Below, in pieces: positions 1-11,864 of a stretch of 64,000 nucleotides of DNA. The stretch is taken from assembly GCA_023055425.1 (NCBI GenBank), contig JALGPY010000002.1, forward strand, positions 114,526,088 through 114,590,087. The letters run 5' to 3'. The notes beneath the pieces are model-generated. The model was not told the origin of the DNA, ran no database searches, and saw nothing but the letters and a program-made list of their open reading frames with translations. Both the position numbers and the translations under genes were made by a program. This DNA comes from Linanthus parryae. Its lineage: Eukaryota > Streptophyta > Magnoliopsida > Ericales > Polemoniaceae. The first letter of the stretch is position 1. The number at the start of each line of letters is the position of its first letter.

Positions 1-1065
1 CGGCTAAGGGTTTGTTAGAGCTATAGAGTGCTACTTGTACTTGTAAGGGTCACTACGGTATAGGGGTGTCGATACTTAAGGCCTTTTAGCTAATGTTGTG
101 AGCGGGGTTGACGAATGGGCTCCCTTAACGCTCGGGTGAAATAGGTTTTGATAGACCCTAGAAGGAACCGTTTGTGATTATTTCTTGATCCCTCTGTTTA
201 CATCGATCCTGCTGGTGGCTCTGGACATGCCTCAGCTAAAACTTAACGGTTAAATTGGACTTGTAAAAAAAGTTGTCTACTCTATGGATGTTGTTACTGG
301 CTCTAGATATGCCCTAATCGAAATAAATGAGTTGAATAACATTAGCCACTCGGGAATCAATATTTTAATCAGTTCGAAGAAAGTTTTTTATTCTGTAGAT
401 TCTACTTGTTTATGAATTCCTATAATACTCGTGGTTTATTCAAGTTTTAAAGTTAAAAAGTTCTTGCTACGTGGTTACTTATAATTTTTCATAAATTCCC
501 AACTCTCTTACTTCTTAATGTTTCAAATCTCTTGGTTTATTTAAACCTATGCTTGCGTGCCTCTCGTTTCTTTACATGTCGTAGTATGTTTTTACTCAGA
601 TTTTACTGATTATTTTCTTCAAAACTGCGTCGGGCTTTTCCATTTAAAAACCGCAGGTCATCACTCAAGGTGGGGGATGGGAATACGGATCGAGACGAAG
701 ACGTTTAGCTTTGATTAGATCACTTAGTAGATCACATAGCTTATTTCAATCACATTACATTTGTAAACTTATCTCCTCAAGACTATTGTATCTATTAGCT
801 AAATTATAATATTCGTAAACTTATTTCTACTCTTGGGCATCGAATGTCTCTTTAACCCTGAACCAAGATCCAGGGTTGTTTCAATTAAACCCGATAAATT
901 AAGCATAAATTAACATAAAGAACATGCATGGACTAGAATAGAGCATTTGAAGGAACAAGTGACAAATCACGCTCATCTCAACAGTATTAGGCTCAAAACT
1001 CTCCAAAAAAACTCTCAAACATGTGGTAAATTCTAAAGAAATATAGCTCTTAAAAGGTTCTATCA
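1..1065 (-). repeat. Partial LTR of AthA (minus orientation)
   Basis: The LTR begins on the minus strand with TGATAGAACC at 1065, next to a purine-rich GTGTGGTGGAATT tract. The AthB LTR begins the same way (TGATAACTCC after GTGTGGGTGTATT). The other end is outside the window. A block near 855-880 (CCTGAACCAAGATCCAGG) resembles one near 50703-50735 in the AthB LTR. No gene is seen inside. Confidence 0.55.
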
Positions 1066-2276
1066 AATTCCACCACACTACATTCTTGCTCGTCCCGAGC
1101 AACAATGACGCTAAAAAACCCCCACACTTGAGACATTTCATACATACCAAAACCAAACCAATGCATACCCTACCGCTTTGCATACTTCACTTTCCGCTAG
1201 CCAACACGACTCACGACTCAATACACAAAGAATAATAACGATAATAATATCCGAGGAGATCCAAGTATTAAAATATAATAATGTGGGGGTGGAATGTGTC
1301 AAATCGGTGATATAATCAAAAATAGATGTCGACACCCCCACACTCAATGTAAAGCATATCAAAAACCCGGTAGTCAATGTTTAAATGTGCTTTTCCAACC
1401 GATCCTCCTCATTACCTAAGATACCGAGAATATAAATGAAGCACAAGCACGACCTCCTATAAGATCAACCAACCCACACCCCTTGACATGCAGAAAGAAT
1501 GTCACGCACTACGGTACTCCACCTGTGATCATGGTGTAAGGACACGACTCACCTCCACACCGAAGTGTGCTATCGTCTCTAACTCACCCTCACATCCCCT
1601 CAAAAGATGACATGTAAGAGAATCCACTCAAGATGTATCAAATCAGCTCACCCTCATAGAACCTCCCTAACTCTCTCTAGACGCATAGGAAGGGACCATT
1701 CTAACTAGTGATGCAAGTCACAAGGAAAGGCTTCCTAGGCTAGAGGCTGTGAATAAAAAGGCTAAATGGATCAAATTGGGGTAACTCGTGGACCTAGGAG
1801 ATGGAGACGGGACATGAGGTCATCTTAAACATCACTCGCAAAGCTGTTCTGTTGCCACTACGAGGAGGTTGACGACTACCTAAGTGTCGGTGGTGTAGCG
1901 CTAGTAAGATAACTAGTCTGAGAGACAGCTACTCACAATTCTCGAGTGCATTGCCCCTATAGCCTTCCTACTCCAGATTCTCGCGTCTACCTCACCTCAG
2001 ATTTTCCTAATACCTAGGGAATACAATCATTGAGCCCTCTCCACATTCACTCTAATCGATTTCCCTTTCTCAAAAAAATTCAATTTTTAGGACTTTTCAA
2101 ATTTTTATTTTATTTTCTTTGTTTTTGATTTAATTTTCTAACTCTGTATGCTTGGGCCAACTCGATTAACAAAAAAATATGGTTAAGTGGACTCAATAAA
2201 TAAAAGTGCAAACAATATTATATACAATGCATAAAATAAACGTGGAAATGCATATACATATCTAACCAACTGACAT
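1066..2276 (-). other. Non-coding tail of AthA between ORF2 and 3' LTR
   Basis: There is no credible gene; the short ORFs here look random. Several blocks align by eye with 51890-53900 of AthB, including CGTCCCGAGCAA at about 1091, a CTCACCCTC/CATCCCCTC block near 1585-1600, GACAACTACCTAAG-like sequence near 1870, and a T-rich tract near 2040-2110. This is a conserved untranslated stretch of the family. Confidence 0.5.
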
Positions 2277-3863
2277 CTACATGCAAACTGACTCACTAAC
2301 TACACGTAACAAGGCTATGCAATGGCTAACTATCGGATAGCTAAAAATCCCCCCACACTTAAGCGCTTCGATGTCCTTAACGAAAAATAAAGTGAAATCA
2401 AGAGGACTCGACTGCCTAAGGGTAGGGCTGGTGCATCTAGTTGGAGTGAGTCGCCTCGTCGTCCTCAGCTCAGACGTTCGGACTCGAATTTGGGTATACA
2501 TATTACTGGTAATGGATCAGTCCATCGTAGGTATGCGGGTCCTGCAGAGTGACATTAGCCGCTACTTCCATGTCTTGAGTCCGGCCTCCCTGCTCAGCAC
2601 AATCCAAACTGAACCGCTCTAAGCCCCGGCCAAGCTGGCGCGAATTACTCCGGATATGCTCAAACTGTCTCCGAGACCTAGCTCTATCAGCTTCTGGTTG
2701 GAGCCTCCGAGACTCCATCATGTGTGTGAGCGTGTTGAGCTGTCGTTCCAAGTTGGAGCTCGAGCTACTGGCCTCATCTCTCCTAGGCTATGGGGGTTTG
2801 ACATGTCTTTGGGCTTTCATGGGGTCGGGTATTCTCTCCCACTTGCGCTCTCCATCATTCTTCTTTTTTTCCTTAGGGTCATACTCTAGACCACTCAAAT
2901 CAGCGCTAGCATCTTTTGCTAGCTTCAGGAGAAGGCATGTATGCCCGGGAGATCTACGGTTAGCGCATATAGTCCTATCTATAATAAAACGATAAATGAA
3001 GTACGTGACATTAAAATGCTTACCGATCCACAAACAGTAAGCCATTGTGCAAATCTGAAAGGAGTACATGGGTGGAGGGGTAACGCCAAAAACCCAATTC
3101 TCAAGAAGCTCGCACAACCACCTCGCATGTGGAAGCATGAGTCTCCTAGAAACATTCCACTCAGGTAAAGTTGGTCTCACACTCCATCCCGCTCCAAGCT
3201 CCCCCTCGAAACAAAATGCGCTCACAACCTCAACAGCATCGACCCTCCGAATGGTCTCATGGTAGGCACACGTCTCCTATGGAGACTTGAAGTTCATAGA
3301 GGCCGCTATAGTCTCGGGTGGAGAAGTATGCAGGATCGCCGGAAATACACTTGACTCTTATCCTCACTCTTTCCCTCGTTATAGAAACGAGCCTTTACAA
3401 GAATCTCTCTTGAAAGAGCGAAGCTGGACTTCTTGAAAATCTTAAACCACCTGTCTATCCTCTCATTCTTGAAGAGATCCTTGAGCTGTTTGGGTATTTT
3501 ATTGCTTAGCGGGAAGGGTTTTTTTGGAGTCCCTACTCTCTTCAGGAACGCGTTAGTGTTGTATGCCTTATGGGCATTCGCACTAACAAACCTGAAGATG
3601 CAGAATTTGGTACTGCAGACATCACCAAGTTCAATCTCTTTCGGAGCCTTACCCCTCAACCCAATATGCGGAAGTTAAGGCATAAATATGTTAAGTTCAT
3701 AATGAATTGGAGATGGAGGCACCTGGCGTCGGTTGCTAGAATCGTCTCCCTCGTTCAAGTCCTCTTCCCCCTAACTCATAACTACATCTTCCTCGAGATT
3801 GAATATGGGATGATCATCAATAACTATTCCCCGTCTCCTCTTAACATTACCAGATGTAGACAT
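2277..3863 (-). pseudogene. Decayed Athila-type ORF2 (putative plant transposon protein domain)
   Basis: The reading starts at ATG 3863-3861 with a basic RRRG-type N-terminus, meets a stop near 3773, and continues in changing frames (about 3659-3306, 3225-2788, 2751-2503). It matches the AthB ORF2 at 53949-55260. Shared features are an N-terminal CFxxxRF-type block, an FxxERIDRWFK / FEREKLTNWFK block, WLCELLENWVFG / WCCELLENWVLG, PGHTCLL followed by LAK, and a basic coiled-coil-like segment with RRQFEH / RRQFDH. Proteins of this kind, often annotated as putative plant transposon protein, occur downstream of pol in Athila-like elements. Function is unknown. Many frameshifts make it non-functional. 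The family name is from memory and not searched. Confidence 0.6.
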
Positions 3864-4470
3864 AATGATAGAGAAAAGAAAAAAAACGAGTGCATGTGAG
3901 GTTTAAAAGTGAACTACACCAAGTAATCCAGGGTACAAGTAAGAAGCATGTAAAATTTGCGAGAAATTTAAGCCATGAAAGTGCCTAAAGAAGAATTAGA
4001 GCGGGAAAAGAGTTTTGGTACCTACAGTCCCGGAGTACTGTTCTTACGGTACCGGTTTCGCAAAAAATGTTCAAGAATGGAACAAATTGGTCGACCAATT
4101 TTTCGAAAATCTAAAATTGAGGAAAGTATACCTCCTCGTGCTCCTCGATGTCACCGTCAAAAGTCCCTCTTTGATCTTTGGCCGAATCCCCCTCTAAGTT
4201 GACGAGTCGGGAATTTTTTGTTCTTGGAGCTCTTTTCCCCTTTGATTTCCCCCACACTCAAACCACTCAATATCTCTCAAAAGGCCAAGAATTAATCTTG
4301 TAGACGAGCTTTCAAGGAGCAAAGCCCAACAATAAATTGTTGATCTGGATGAGTTTGGGTTTTGGGTGTGATGGTGTTCTTGAGGTTTTGAGAGGAAGAA
4401 TATGAAGAAGGGGTTGTTTGATCCGAATGGGAGGTAGGGAAGCCCTCATGGCCGGTTTTTGGCTTTTTTA
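3864..4470 (-). other. Upstream region of AthA ORF2
   Basis: No gene is seen. Short blocks match 55270-55930 upstream of the AthB ORF2, for example CCTACAGTCCCGGAGTACTG against CCTACGTGCCCGGAGCAAG, and CTCGATGTCACCGTC against TGCGATGTCCCCGTC. It is a conserved leader or promoter region of ORF2. It ends where the Angela-like LTR fragment begins. Confidence 0.45.
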
Positions 4471-4826
4471 TGTTGGAATAGGTGCCCAAAGGCAATCTAT
4501 ATTTAGTATGAACAATGTTTTTGGCTAGAACATTTATTTATGATTTATTGTGATATTTAATATAATGAAGTCCTTAGATGCAAATGTGTTGTTTATCTTA
4601 AATATCCCTAGTCCATTATATTGATTAATAGAACGATTAACTATGGACTAGCATGTGTGTAGATTGATATAGAGATATCAAGTCTAACACATGGGTACGG
4701 ATTAGGAGTAATAGCATACTGAATTGACCCACGACGAGAAGGATACATTAGATTATGTCAAAGTCACAATCGCTTCTCGTAGTGATAATAATATTGTAAT
4801 CCTTAGACTTGAAGTCACTAGATACT
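4471..4826 (+). repeat. Angela-like LTR fragment (5' portion)
   Basis: It starts TGTTGGAATAGGTGCCC and follows the other Angela-like LTRs of the window through the ATATCCCTAGTCCATTATA and GACTTGAAGTCACTAGATA blocks. It then stops abruptly, about 350 bp into the LTR, where the TG of another LTR begins. It is more diverged than the other copies, so it is probably old. Confidence 0.8.
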
Positions 4827-5453
4827 TGTGTACAAGGAAATCCTCAAGAGATACCCAAGTGTACACCTCAAGTAGGGGATGAGAATATGAACACACAGAA
4901 ATGTGGGGTAGTGAGTAGGGAGAGAGTAAGCAATGGTAACTGTTCTTGAGAGAGAGACAATGTATTGACTAGCCAAAGAACCAAGATGATCAGAGAGTCC
5001 AAGAGATTTCAATGGTGGGCTAACGATCCTATATATAGTGGGGCAGTGAGCGTTGTAAGGGTTAATGCGCCCACAAATGGCGGCTTAATGATAGACCCCT
5101 AACGGCCCGTTCAACCGTATATATAGGGAACGTTACACACCCGTCCACATATACCGGATACCGTTATGAGATCGACCAGGTTTATAGGACATGTGGTCAT
5201 TAAGTCTCTCAAGTCAGTTACAAAGGATCGCGCTCGAGCTTGGTTGTCGTTCGCGAGCGAGGGACGTTCCTCTATCTTCAAAACCACAAGTGCCTACAAG
5301 TCCCGTGCGATAAGCATCACGGGTGGCCCTGTCTCGCAGCCCCCAGTAGATAAGCATGAGTAGCGATTGGGTGTGTATGGAGAATAATTAGGTGTGATGG
5401 ATGGCTGCCATGTGGCTATGATCCGTCTTTCTTAAATGCACTGTCTACATTAG
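4827..5453 (-). repeat. LTR of the PMD-bearing element (minus orientation)
   Basis: On the minus strand it starts TGTAGACAGTGC at 5453, right after a purine tract, and ends ..CA at 4827-4829 against the truncated Angela-like LTR. Two TATATATAG boxes, near 5113-5122 and 5033-5041, could be core promoters. The length is about 625 bp. No second copy is in the window, so the ends are provisional. Confidence 0.5.
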
Positions 5454-5471
5454 CCCCCATTTTTCTCAAAT
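5454..5471 (-). promoter_or_regulatory. Polypurine tract of the PMD-bearing element
   Basis: The minus strand reads GAGAAAAATGGGGGCTAA directly before TGTAGACAG. This is the usual arrangement at a 3' LTR and fixes the element's orientation as minus. Confidence 0.5.
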
Positions 5472-5964
5472 TATATTGAAAAAAAAATTCGAATCCCTAG
5501 CCCCTTGATCTAGCCATGATTGCCTAGACGCCATATATCCTTTGACGAGGCGTGGTCGTCATCCACATATTTTCGCCGATTTTCGAGGCAAGAATAACTC
5601 AGAATGATCTGATAGTTCATCAATTTTGCCGATTATCAAAGTGACGCTGACTCAGCGAATGTAAGCAGTCGTGACTCTTCAATCTTGAGGACTATTTAAA
5701 TCCTTTGCTTCTACAATTAGAACTTTTCTACTGTCATTGCTTTTGAAATTATATGAACCAGAGAGAGGATCACCATCAAGAAGCCGAACTTCGACAAGGT
5801 TAGTGATTCTCCCCTTCTGTTTGCGACTTTGAGATATCGAAGATTTTTTTAGCCTCTTGGCATGCAACTCGATATGGGTTTAATGTTCATACTGTTCTTC
5901 ATACCCAATTTAAATAATAAACTTTTGGATCTGGTTCTGCGTACGTCTTCTTTTGTTTGAAGAA
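5472..5964. other. Non-coding region before the PMD pseudogene
   Basis: No gene is supported. It lies between the polypurine tract and the first PMD-frame ATG at 5965, and would hold the promoter and 5' UTR of the antisense PMD gene. Confidence 0.35.
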
Positions 5965-8900
5965 ATGGTTCCCAAGAAATCTAATAAAGAAGTTGTTGAG
6001 TTACCGGAGCTTTCCAAGGACCTCTGGTGCAAAGCCCCTACTTGGGTGGGGCTGATTTCTTCATGGCCACCGTTAAAGCGACCAAGCTCCAAGCGTCCCA
6101 AGTGGAAGAAGTCATGTAGTTAGTACTGGAACCGGAGAGCTCTGACTGGTATGTGGCTAGTACCCGAGACGTGCAATGGCTCGGCCTCGAAGCTGGTCTC
6201 TACGCGTTTACTGATGTTCTTCCCCAGGCCTTCATGGAGGGGCTTGACTGGATGGTGGAGTGGACAGATTTCATCCTTGATAACTACGAGAAGGAATTGA
6301 AGAAGGCCAATATTTTTCATGCTGTTCGCGCGACGAAAGGCCTTAGTGTTAGAGTCGACCATGTCATGCTGCAGACCCAGTTTTCCAGATATTCCAAGAA
6401 AACCCATACCTTCCATTTCCCTAATTTTGAAGCTGCGCCTACTCTGGAAGACATAGAGGTACTATCGCATCTTCCGAGCATGGGAGGTGTCGACCCCTTA
6501 GCTCCTCTGAATTCTGAGTAAGAACTCACGCTTTTGACCAGATGAAGATCTGCATAGCAGATATGTAGACGGCTTCTTCAAGATGGAGGCCAAACGCGAC
6601 CACTCCTTGCGACACATATATGTTCGTGTCTTCCGGTGCGAAGAACATCAGGTCGAAGTGGGTGATGTACTTTTTCATGGACTTTGTTAAACCAAATGTT
6701 CACGGGAGTGGCTAGAGCAAGACCCGGAGGCTGTCATCGGCGTCGAAGGGAAGGGTGCTGCCCAGACTTTGTGTGGCTTCCTTTCTGTGTGGGTGTTGCG
6801 TTACATGATAGACGGGACCCCTCGCGACGGAGTCTTCACCCACGTGCTCGCGCTGGCTATTAAACTGACGCTCAAGCAGAAAATAGCTCTGGGGCCCCTT
6901 GTCTTAGGCTCTTCGTATTACCGCTTAGATTTTGCCGAGACGCACGTTGAGCAGCCACATGATAGGGTTAATGTTGTCTCTTCTGTCAACACTGCGTTTC
7001 TGTCCATGTGGGATTTTGAATGGTGGCCCGCTTAAGCTCCAGTTCCCTCAGAGGTGAAGATGTGCAACACACCTAATTCCAAGAAACTCGAACTCTGCCC
7101 TCGAGCATGGCGTTGGTACAAGACAAGGGCTTCTCAACGTACCTTTTCTCTTATATGCGACGACATTCGCTACTTCGAGCCAAGAACCTATGCCTCCAGA
7201 TCAGAGAACATAGTTTTCATGGAGGGTATGTATCCAGAGGAAGACACCAAGTTCGAATCTGAGCACATAATTGATGGAGCTTGGGTTTATGGGAGATTCG
7301 TTAACTAGGTGTAAAGAGGGTATCTGCCTTCTCTACCCGAATACGTGCCAGGTCCTGAAACCCTGCGCTATGAATGAATAACTGCTCACTACGATCTAAT
7401 CTGTGTGAGACCCCAATTTGGTATGATGCCGTCGCACCACCCCTATTTTCCGAAACCATTGTTAAGGGCTGCTATAATGGGGTGATATATGGGGAAAGCA
7501 ACGACTTACTAGTTGCTGAGCTTCCTTTGATTCAACCTGCACGAAACAGGAAAGGGCGAAACACTCCCGGCTGGGTTAACTTCTGGAACTTTCAGATCCG
7601 ACATCTCATCAAATCTCAAGCCCAACTACAAACAAGAAAAGCACCCGCGCTTCTGATAAAGGAATATCCTTTCAAGAAAAATCATAGCCAGGACTCCCCA
7701 CAATATGGCTTCTACTCTGTATTAGATAGAGGCCATCATCTATGTGCGCAACTAATCCTTGATGAGAAGACGACCGTTGTTGAGAAGAAATCTTTCATAC
7801 CAATAGTCAAGTATGTGGATGACTTCAAATAGGTATGTTTCCTTCATTCCTATATATAAAAAACTCAAAATCTTTACCTACCCTTCTTCATATCAGTGTT
7901 GCCTGAGGCGCTTCGCGTCCGGGGATCTCATTGGAGGTTCTATAGACTTTCGGCGCGCGAAGAATTTAACCGCGCCCGACACTCGTATTACCCCGAAGAT
8001 GCCCATGACCCCTGAACTCCAAGAATTGGTCTTTGGTGCACTATAGGCCTACCTAGCACCAATTATCTAGACATCCGTGAAGAAAAGGACAGCTGATAAG
8101 CCCGAGGCTAGTGACACGACCACTCAACAATCAAAGCGTCACACGGGCGAACCTGCTGCCCGAGAGACTGCTGCTCAAGCAAAGAAGGCCCTTCCTGCCT
8201 AGAAGACTGCTGCTAAGACAACATTTGTTAGGAGAAGAGGTAATAATATCGCCTCTTTCTCTTTCCTTTTTCATGATAAGCTCTTTGTTGACACTCCATT
8301 GTTTCAGTTCGCGATAGACAGCGAGAGCTCTGACGAGGGGGAGATGGGAGTCGTGACTGAGGGAGAAGCTTTTGCAGAGTCCAAGACCATGGCTGAGGAA
8401 AGAGAAAAGAGATAAAAGGAAGAAGAAGATAGGCAGATCCAAGAGGCCTTGCATAAAAGTGTTCAAGAACGAGGTCCTCCCAAAAGGCCTCCTTCGCGCC
8501 CAACTAGAAGCCAAGGACCACAAACACGTTCGACTACTGGCCAGATGCAACAGACGCAGGTGGCTTTCCACGACCTGACAGGAGATGAGGGCGAAGAAGG
8601 TACAATCTTTAAGTTTGCTTTATCGCATCATGAACTTGTCCTGAGCGCATTATATCACGGGGTATCTAGTTATGATATTCGCAAATGGTTAAGGGATCCG
8701 TGTGGGGAATCCTCAGGTATATCTACCTCCTTAGCATCATCGTATTTCATATTACCCTCGCATTATAATAGTGATTCATTCCGCACCTAATCAGGTCATG
8801 CGAAATCCAAAGGGATTGACGATAATCTTAGCGCATATAGGCAAGTGTGGGTTTTTTCATCATAGCCCTCTATGCTTTTATGATTGCTCTTCATCTAGGA

Positions 8901-10477
8901 CTAACTGTGAACTTTTCTTTTGAATATACGCTGAACCATTGGTGCGGGAACCTCGCAGGCTGCGTAGTGCCGTCGTCGCGCCCCAATCTGTCGTCGAGGC
9001 TAACCAAGATAGTGCAGAAGACACGGCTCTGGGAGGAACTGAGGTCGCGCCTCAAGGACCCGCAGTTGCTCCGCCAAGACCTGTCCTTGAAATGGTTGAC
9101 ACTGAGAGCGAGCACCTCGAGATCATTATTGCGAAAGAGCAAGAGGAGGAAGCACCTCAACAAGAGCGAGAATAAAGTGCTAAGGAAAGAGAGGAGGAGG
9201 CTTTCCCAAGAGTTGGTGCCTCTGAACAAAATGCGTCTCGAACTTCTGAAGTTCCTTCGACTGAAATTCCTCTTGAAATGGTCGAGCGGGTTGAGGTTTC
9301 TGACGAGGTTGTGATTTCGAGTACTCCAAATCAAAATATGACGACTCAAAACGCATTTCCAACTTCTGAAGCCCCTTCAAGTGCTTCTCCTGCAACTATT
9401 TTTCCAACTGATGCCCCTCCTGAAGTGGCCGAGCGAGTTGAGGTCGCTGATGAGGCATGAAATTTTGATGTTGAACATGAGTCTAATGTGGATGAAATTG
9501 CACCTGATCAGGTCATGACAGATTTCCAATCACCCACTCTTGATGTTGGCATTTCTGCAACTCGCGGGACACAACCTGACTTCGCACGCGAACGCATGCC
9601 AGAAGCGCCGGAGTCTGTACCAAGTGTAAATGAAGCAGGAGGAGAAAGTAATGAAGATGTAGTTATGACTGTACCCCATCAGGACGCGACCTCGAAGACC
9701 TGTACCACTATTTCCATGACTGAGGTGTTAGCAAGGACCGCCCCCTGCACAAGATACCTCAAGAGGTGTTGCATCTTCAGAGGGCCCCAGTGAAAACCTG
9801 TCACTTCCTAGCATGGTCATTGACTCTTCTAGCTTCGACCTGGATATGCTCTTTGCTCAAAATCCATGGGCAGTGTGGGGTTCGAAAATTGCCGAACCAG
9901 TTGCGGATGAAAGTGCTTATGCTATTCTTGTAGAATATTTCGCGCGTGAAGTTTTAACAGACCAAAGACTAGCTGCAACAGCCTCTTCTAGTGGTGGTCA
10001 AACAGCGAATCCTATTGCCTCACTTCAGCAGATTGCTGAAGGAACTGGTAAGATAATTCCCTTCTAGTGCACATCGTATGACTTTATGCCTTTACTAAGT
10101 GCTTTATTTTCATCTTACCATGTGTAGGTATAGACGAGGCTTGCCTTGAATGGCTTATGAAAGTGCGCATATCGTATCCAACTACGTTTGCAAGAATTCT
10201 GGAGCTAGCACCTAGAGATAGAAGGGATCTTCTCAGAGGGATGGCTGCTCTCTTAGAAAGAGTACATAATACAACTCTGCGAGCACCTCGGTTACTAGTG
10301 CTCCAAGTCTCCTTTCTAGCGCGAACGGCCTCCAACAAGTTGCAGCAGGTAGACTAAACCTGGATTTCCTTATACAGAGGCTGACCAAGATCAACAACTT
10401 TGCGCAACTCAGGCTCGAATACATCAACTATAGCAAGGAAAACGCTGCCCTTAAGACGCGTAAGGAGGTGCTTGAAA
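5965..10477 (+). pseudogene. Decayed plant mobile domain (PMD, aminotransferase-like) gene
   Basis: Broken reading frames on the plus strand give a PMD-type protein. Visible parts are THTFHFPNFEAAPTLEDIEVL (about 6402-6464), the segment with FLSVWVLRYM and KIALGPLVLGSSYYRL (6778-6930), a LPEYVPGPETLRYE segment (about 7332), NTPGWVNFWNFQIRHL (about 7560-7608), then acidic and Q/E/A-rich low-complexity parts (8308-9780) and a C-terminal segment with LEWLMKVRISYP. PMD proteins are transposon-associated or domesticated plant proteins; their biochemical role is poorly known. Lesions include a frameshift near 6045, stops near 6120 and 7374, and several further frame changes. A clean intron remains at 10048-10127. 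The coding sequence is cut at 10478 by Ang1. Confidence 0.65.
10048..10127 (+). other. Intron in the PMD pseudogene
   Basis: The exon ends GGAACTG and is followed by GTAAGA; the intron ends CATGTGTAG before GTATAGACGAGG. Joining the exons keeps one frame (..EGT-GIDEACLEW..). The length is 80 bp. A similar GT..CAG pair at 8240-8307 is possible but does not keep frame. Confidence 0.55.
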
Positions 10478-11850
10478 AAGGATCACAGGACAAGAGACAT
10501 AACGATGGTAAGGGAAGAAATCAAGTTACACACCTTAGGCTTTCTCCTTTGATGACTTGTAACGTAAATTATGTCACGTTCTCTATAGTTGATCCACGCC
10601 TAGAGTTGATATCTAGATCTTCCTTCTCCTTTGTGCTAGCCCGGAATGGATAAAGAGGAAGAATAAATCACGCAACACGAGGCAACAAGGAGGTGGCGTC
10701 CTCCTTGTTGGGCTGATGGGAAGGGGGCGGCGGCAAGGGGGGCGTTCGGCCTTCCTTGCTTGCTTTCTCTCTCTCTCCTTTTGTTCTATCCCACTCAAGT
10801 TATGAACTAAAGGATCATAAGTGTGGGAAGGAAGGAAGGAAGGAGTATCCTTTATATAGTCCACCAAATCCTTGTCAAATACCTAAAGGACCTATTCTAG
10901 TCCTACTAGAATTCGGTTTAGTCCCTTCCTTGCAAATTAATCTTACTGAGTTGGCAAGGTGTTGCAAAGTGAACCTTCTAATTAATTGATCCTATTAATT
11001 AATTCCCAATTTTAGTTCAACTCTATATAGCGTGTGACCCCATAGGTTCTATCTAGTTGGTAGCAACAATTTGCTAACATGGAGCGGTTTCTAGCAAAAC
11101 ATCCATTCTAGCCAACTAATAGAATAGTCATCCGACAAACCTTGTACAAGTAATTGTCTCATCACTTTGTCTCTATATCCGGATTGGACACGAGACATAC
11201 CATTCACACTCGTATATCCAATCCATAGTTTCTCGATCCATGAGAATAGCTTTATTCGTGCAAATAACATCAATATCATATATTGATTTATTTGAGTCTG
11301 GCCAGACATTCTATAAACACTATCCCTCGAGTGGCCTAGGATATTTGCTCCCGTTATGTGGGAGGGACAAATTCTATCTAATTCCACTACGATCTCTAAG
11401 CTTGCTTCTTATGGTATCCGGTACACGCCTCTATAACTACCCAGTTACGGTGTAGCGTTTGACGCTACCAAAATCACAATAATCCACAACTAGAATATCT
11501 AGCGACTTCAAGTCTGAGGATGACAATACCATTGCACCGCGAGAAGAACTTGTGACTTAACATAACATGTATGTAGGCTTCTCGGATATGGGTCAATCCG
11601 TTACGCCATTACCCTTAATGCACACCCATGTCTTGGATCATGATATCCCTATATCAATCCAACTCCATACTAGACTATAGATGATTGTCCTATTAATCAT
11701 TATACTGGACTAGGGATATTTAAGATAAAAAACACAATTGTAAATCTAAGGACCTCATTATATTAAATATCCAATAAATAATACAATGAATGTTCTAGCC
11801 AAAATAAATTCATACTAAACTAGATTTACTCTAGGGCATCTATTCCAACA
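10478..11850 (-). repeat. 3' LTR of Ang1
   Basis: The right edge is exact (TGTTGGAATAGATGCCC on the minus strand, next to the polypurine tract). The left edge begins within the LTR at AAGGATCACAGG, so the last 60 bp seen at 17481-17540 are lost. It carries the TATATAAAGG promoter box (about 10852-10861, minus strand), the AT-rich palindrome and the GC-rich leader found in all copies. Confidence 0.88.
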
Positions 11851-11861
11851 GTCTCTCACTT
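11851..11861 (-). promoter_or_regulatory. Polypurine tract of Ang1
   Basis: The minus strand reads AAGTGAGAGAC directly before the 3' LTR. It matches GTGGGAGAC in Ang2 and Ang4 with one change. Confidence 0.7.
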
Positions 11862-11864
11862 GCA

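Larger units (their letters stand above)
1..4470 (-). mobile_element. AthA: 3' part of an Athila-like Ty3/gypsy element
   Basis: From right to left on the minus strand this holds an ORF upstream region, a broken downstream ORF, a non-coding tail, a polypurine-like junction and part of an LTR that runs off the window. The order and many short blocks match 50077-55930 (AthB): both have a GTGTGG-type tract before a TGATA-starting LTR, a CGTCCCGAGCAA block just inside it, the block GGCCAACTCGATTAAC in the tail (about 2157 and 53701), and a related downstream ORF. No gag or pol is left here. An Angela-like LTR fragment cuts the element at 4471. The Athila assignment comes from AthB, which has the integrase. 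Confidence 0.65.
4827..10477 (-). mobile_element. Probable Tat/Retand-type element with antisense PMD gene (partial)
   Basis: A terminal-repeat-like segment (4827-5453), a polypurine tract read on the minus strand (5454-5471) and a plus-strand plant-mobile-domain pseudogene (5965-10477) lie in that order. If the LTR is read correctly, the PMD gene is antisense to the element. That layout is known in the Tat lineage of Ty3/gypsy, where Retand- or Grande-like elements carry an antisense ORF between pol and the 3' LTR. Pol is absent: the element is cut by Ang1 at 10478, and the rest is not recognisable on the far side of Ang1. The lineage is inferred from layout only. Confidence 0.5.

Noticed and set aside
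2371..3265. Plus-strand ORFs over AthA ORF2
   Set aside because: The minus strand carries the frame that matches AthB ORF2; the plus frames match nothing.
8240..8307. Second intron in the PMD pseudogene
   Set aside because: Good GT and CAG borders, but joining the exons breaks frame; left as possible only.
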